The notes under the pieces: generated by a model
The model's database searches: none
Told to the model about the DNA's origin: nothing
Seen by the model: only the letters and a program-made list of their open reading frames with translations
Shown: positions 50,201 to 56,200 of the stretch, in pieces
How positions within the stretch are numbered: the first letter of the stretch is position 1
Layout of the letters: each line of letters begins with the position of its first letter
From: Nageia nagi
Lineage: Eukaryota > Pinophyta
NCBI GenBank assembly: GCA_050084985.1
Contig: JBITNC010000001.1
Span: 169,446,001 to 169,510,000, forward strand
Length of the DNA: 64,000 nucleotides
Reading direction: 5' to 3'
Translations under genes and position numbers: made by a program

Positions 50201-53200
50201 TCCTGCACTTTTCTAGTAGCAACTTGAGCTTTGCTATTTGTTGCTAGGCTTAATAAGTGAATACGTCCTTCTTAAGGAATCCGAAGATGACCAGCTGAGA
50301 CATTGCATCATTGGTGATAGTTTCAAATGCTCATTTTCACATTCCTATGCACTTATCCCTACATTTGTGATCTTTCTTCGCTCTCGTTCACACTTGCAAC
50401 CTTTCCTCATTTTTTTCTTATTTCTATAAAGAGTTAGTCAGCGAGTCTCAATTATATACAATTGAACAACATTCATCTTTGACCATTGTGCTCGAGTCCA
50501 TATTCCATGTGAGTGCTTGGGGTACACAGTCCTTTTAGGAGGAAACAAGTAATGTTGTTTTCTCTACGTTTTATGCATGTTTTTGGGAAGAAAGAAAAAC
50601 ATACCAACAACGCATAGCTTTGGTGATAGAAGAGCAAAGACACAGATCCTGTGCCACGCTGCCTATGGTTTACAAGGGCCACCTAAAGAGGTTGCCACCC
50701 CTAGATCCGAATGGAGTCCCAAGCATAGAGTTCTACTTTATTGATCATTTGTACTTGCCAAGGATAAGTAGTTACACTAGTTTCAAATCACTACACATGA
50801 TGGCCTCTGGGTGACGTAAATTTAGCTTCTCGTAAAACCTCCTCCCTCATGATCTTCTCACTTCCCTTCTCCGTTTTCATCTCAACGACTCCCCTCGATA
50901 GCTCCCTTCACCACTTCCAACACAAAGCTATTTCCACAACGATGTGAAGCTATGGATGGATCTTTCGAAACTCCACCATTAGGGTTTTAGTTGATTGAAT
51001 TTGGGGCCACCCATGCTCTTGCAAGTGGCCCCTTGATTAGCTCTTATAATTTTATTATTGATGCATTTTTTATTACTGTTTTTTTGATAGATTAAAAAAA
51101 ATGGGTTTTTTAGATAGGGCCTCAAATGTGAATCTACCAATGTAGCTGTGGGGAAGATATCAAGTATGAAAAAAGAAATAAATAACAAAGAGACATTTTG
51201 ATATTCCGGTGCAGTTGAATGGATCTTCGAGGGTTTAACCTTCTATTGATTTTCAACAGCTCGTTGGCTATAATAGAGTAAAATTGAGTCTTTATCTCCA
51301 TATCCAAGTCCTTTGTTTAAGTGTGCCAAATGATGTCCTTGGAACTTTCGGATATCTATTTTGGGGAGCTTCACTTCTCTATCAAATTTTCCCTCCATAG
51401 TGCTATTGATTTTACCCTTAATAGTGCAAAGGTTAGCTATTAGGTAGACATCCTAATTTTCCTATGATAGTTTGGTGTAGCATTTGCAATTCTAGATGGA
51501 TCTCATTGGAATTGTCATGGCATTTGGAACTTTGATCTCAAGGATCATCTCATTATGAAAGGTGCTCAAATCGGATTCTCTATAGTATGAATTATGTTTC
51601 TTTTGATCAAATCTTCCTTCAACAACACCTACTAAGGTTTTAACAATGTGGTGAGTCTCTAGAGTGAATTCGAGATTTTTAGAACACCATCCATCATCGA
51701 TGATCATTGCAAAGTTTATTTGGGGAAGTCTTCGTAGATTGTCCATAGCCTCTATCTCACGAGCCTCTACTTATGCGAATACTTGCTAAAATGGTTTTCA
51801 TTAGCACCTTCTCAGGCCCGCCATGAATTCAAGCCTTAGCTCGATCATTGCTAATTTGAGTAATAATATTAAAACTAATTTTCCATTTGGCATTTGCTAA
51901 TAATGATTTTTTCCAGGTATCAAAGCCTTTGGTGAGAGTTCTCCATCTTGTTGATTGTGAAAAATCACAAATGAGTTGTATGTATGATACCATCGATAGG
52001 GCAAAAGACGGAATTGCCTATTTTTATAACCATAAAAGGCCTAAATACAAACCCATTTGGGACATCATTGATCAGTGTTGGACATCTTAGCTTCATAGCT
52101 CTCTTCATGCAACGACATACTACCTTAACCCCATATTCTTTTTTGGGAATGGTGTTTGTTTCGACTACGAGGTGATGGTAGGCTTTAGAATATGTATTGA
52201 GCACATAAAAAGTGATCTAGATGTCTATTCAAAGATACAAGCTGGGATTCAATCCTATAAGAGAGGTGAGGGCATCTTTCTCAAATCCCCGTGAATGCAT
52301 TAAATCATGAATAACTTTGAGGCTAGGTAATTTATTTAATCATTTAATTTTGTTTCCAAAAATAGTCTGAATTCAAAATTTTGGTGTGATGTATTGATTC
52401 TTTTTTTCTTGGCTTTTTCTAGATTAATGGTGGGAGGAACTTGGGGCATATACGCCTAACCTACAATACTTTGCAATCAGAATTTATGTCAGCCATGCAA
52501 TGCTTCAAGTTGTGAGTGCAACTAGTGTTTTTGACCACATCAAGAAGAGGAACAAATCAACACAAAAAAATGAATGATCTTGTGTTTGTGCAGTACAACC
52601 TATGCCTCGACCATAAACAAATAACAAGAATTGATTATGAGGTCATTGACTTACACTAGATTGATTCACCCTTTGAATGGATCACGAATCTCAAGGAGCA
52701 ACAGGCTCAACAACCAATAGAAGATTCTATCTTCCCCTTAGAAGATCTTGAAAACCTAGCAGAGGAATTAGCAGCAAAGGAATAGGAAGAGCAAAGGGCA
52801 TAATGATCGACATCCTAAAGAGAAATTAGAGTTTACACTAGGTCGTAGGGCGAATTAGTTGGTAGATTTTGAATTTGAGATATTGTATTTGATATTTGTA
52901 TTTTGTCATGGCTCATGATCACATTTTGTACTGTAATTCGTTTAGTTATGAAGTTTTAATCAATACAAGAGAAAATATGCCCCTTCCTTTAGTTAATTTT
53001 TAATTTGTATAATGCTAAATGTTGAATAATTGTGTTACAGGATACTAAGTAATATGCATGTAGAAATTTCTGTTTTCAATGAAAAATTTCATTCTTTTTT
53101 TGGCTGAATTTGTGCTTAATCTTTTCAAATGTTTTTCCGAATCTTGAGTGGAACTTGTCGATTTCGAGTTTCTCTACTATGAAGTAAACCATGTTCTTAG

Positions 53201-56200
53201 AGAAGGAAACAATGTTGTAGATTGGTTGGCAAACTAGGGTATGCTTAGAGAAGAGGATAAGAGATGGATTCCCCCAGATATTTTCCCTTCTGATCTTATT
53301 CTTATTGGGGAAAAGGAGTCTTAACTGGAAATAGAAAAGTTTAATCTTAACAAAATTTAGTATGGAAAATTAGACATTATTTTCAGTTTGTTCATAGGCA
53401 TAATTTGATGGATTTGAGTGGTGTATGGATCACTTTTTGAAAGCAGTAGTTAAAAGTTGGTTTGATTGAAGAAACTTTTTGTAGCTTTATGAAGCAAGGA
53501 CTGTAAAATTTCTTAGCTGTCTATTCAACTTTTTTTTTGTCTTTTCTTTCGTGAGGTTGGTTGCTGGTTTCTAGGTTAGTAATACTGGACTAACCTTCTT
53601 TTGCATTGTATGTAGTGATGAAGGTTTACTATGCCTGCCTTAGGTTAATGATCTTTGTTTTCTATTTTTTTCTCCTGAAAAATAGTGCTTTACATAAGGA
53701 TGATGTATCCACAGGAATTTGTATTTTAATGGTTTGCAGAGATGAAGGCATAATTTTGAAGGACTTAGACTCCAAATGGGAGCCTGGTGATCGAAGTGGA
53801 AAATGGATAAAATTGAAACCAGACTATATAAATACTGGATCTGATCTTGATGTTCTTATTATAGGTCCGTCTCTCTTTCAGATAAATATGCTTTTATATT
53901 CATTTTGAATTTATGTGCTTGAAACTACAGTTACTTTTTCATTGTTAGTATTTACTTCTGTTTAGATTAATATTTGCTTAACTATGCATAACCATGTTCT
54001 TAACATTGAAAATTTCTACACAGGCGGCTATTATGGATCTGGTCGCCGCGGTGGAGAGGTGCCAATAGCTGAATAACATTTATTTTCTTACATTTTCTTC
54101 AACAAGCTTTTCTTTTCAAGTTTAACTTACAAAATCTTCATTTGTAAGGATAACTAAAAGTTTTAAATCTTTCAGGTAGCACAATTTCTACTAGGTCTTG
54201 CAGAGACTTCAACATCGACCAGCTATCCCACAAGGTTGTCATTGCTGTAGAACTCATAATCTAGATGGAAGATCACTTTATGTTCTTTGAGTTTGTGTTT
54301 AAAAGATATAGTAGGAATTGATTAGCTAAAGGTTGATGTGCTTCAGTACTTATTTTTCCAATCTTAAACAACGAATAATACTATTTATCTTCAAAGATGA
54401 TTTTTGCTTTTGTATGGTCTTTGATGAAGCATGCATTTTTCTTCACATCTTCTAGCCGATGAGGTTTTTGTCCTATTTTTGCTAAAAATCAACCAGCAGA
54501 GTTTAGGTCTTTTTATTTAGCTTTATGTCCAGCATTTCATTTTCTGTTTGACTGTCTATAATGTTTTAGTTTTCTGTGACTCCCCTTGCAGATTTTTCTC
54601 TTTTTGCAAAGTTGGATCAGGCCTTTCTGATGAAGAATGTGGCGTTCTTGTGAGCAAGCTGAAGCCATATTTCAGGTCATTTCATGCATCTCTTTTAGCT
54701 TTCTTGTGTTCTGAGTGAAAACTACTCTTAATCTGATGAGAATCATATCAATTTTCTGTTGGGTGAACCATATTAAGTGTATGATAATTGTTTAATAGTC
54801 TATTTTACTCATTTTTTGTTCAACTGACATGAATTGTATGATAAAAAGAATAGAGAATTATGGTCATTAGATGTCATCATTTCTTCAACCTACATAGTAA
54901 GTACAGAAGTCGTCTTAGATTGATCCCCCAGCATCAACCAACATGATATAATTTGAGAGTCAGCTTGCACCTTTCTCCAAAAGAGATATATTTGGAAGTC
55001 GAAGAACACTCTATATATCTCCAAACCAATTGTTTTCAAGACCAAAAATCTCCAAAATCTAATTCTATCTCATGAACAATACAAAAAATTATACTCTTAA
55101 TATTTCATATTAGAGATATCTGGGAAATTCGAGTTACCATAAGATAGACTTGGTAGTTGTACATTTCCAGTATTTGACACAAAGTCAATCTGATGAGCTG
55201 GTTTTATCTAATATATTGGTAGCCAGATATAAATTAGTAAATCAACCATCTAAGGATCCTCGGTTAAAGCACAAGGAGTTATCCAAATGGCATTGATTCC
55301 TTAAGGCAATCTGATTTCAGTATCTCACATGTTTTGGTTTGGATTTTATGCAGTAGCTGCAACTAATTTGTTTCAGTCCAAGTATTGAATGTGGTGGTCA
55401 TAGTAATCTGTATAGGAAGTAGATTGGCTTCATTGGACATTAACTTGTAGAAATAAAATAAAACAAGTGGAGATAGTGGGAAACCTTTCTGTACAAATAA
55501 CATAAAGTTTCACATTAACTCCACACTTCATGAGAATAAATGAGGGGTCCTGAATGTCGTTGTGAAGTTCAGGTCAAATCCATATGAAAACGTGTTCATC
55601 TGACAGTTGGTATTTGATAATAATACTTTTTGAGTTGTCTCTTTGGTCTTTGCGGCTGTTGTCAAGACTCAAGCAAATGTATTTTACAAGACTTATTTTC
55701 ATCTTTGACAAAAGAGGTTGCAATTAAGTAAAGCTAATAATCCCAATCTGTTTCAGCTAGAATAATTGTTCTCCTTTCTCCATATCCAAGTGTTATAATT
55801 TATTCACATTAGAGAATTATTTTATCTCTCTTAAAGTTCATCATCCCAATGTGTTTGTAAAAGCTCTTGTTCCCGTGCCATAGTTTATATTGGACAGACA
55901 GGCTGCTTCATTCAAATCAAATTAAAAGAACGTGAGGCATATGTATTGCAAATGCAAGCAGTGGTTCCTTTTATAGATGAACATTATCTAAAACTAGATA
56001 CCATGTCTGTTTGCGGAACAGAAACATTATTGCAAAGGAATTTTACTGTTATCATTGTCATCAATATCTTCATTGCTTGAATCGTGCCTTTTAGCCAAAT
56101 GTCATGCTGAGTTTGAGTAGTTAGACTACTCAGATATCGGGAATAGCTGTATCCTAAAGGAATTTCTTAAGAACTGGATCATGTTTTACATTAAATTATT

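Larger units (their letters stand above)
31980..53739. other. 21.8-kb LIG4 intron filled with transposons
   Basis: Bounded by GTTTGT and GTTTGCAG. It contains the AT-rich block, hAT element, ORFX copy 3 with its three-element nest, a hAT tail and a LINE scrap, listed separately. Stretches 33340-34530, 49820-51880 and 53330-53739 show no recognisable gene. Confidence 0.85.
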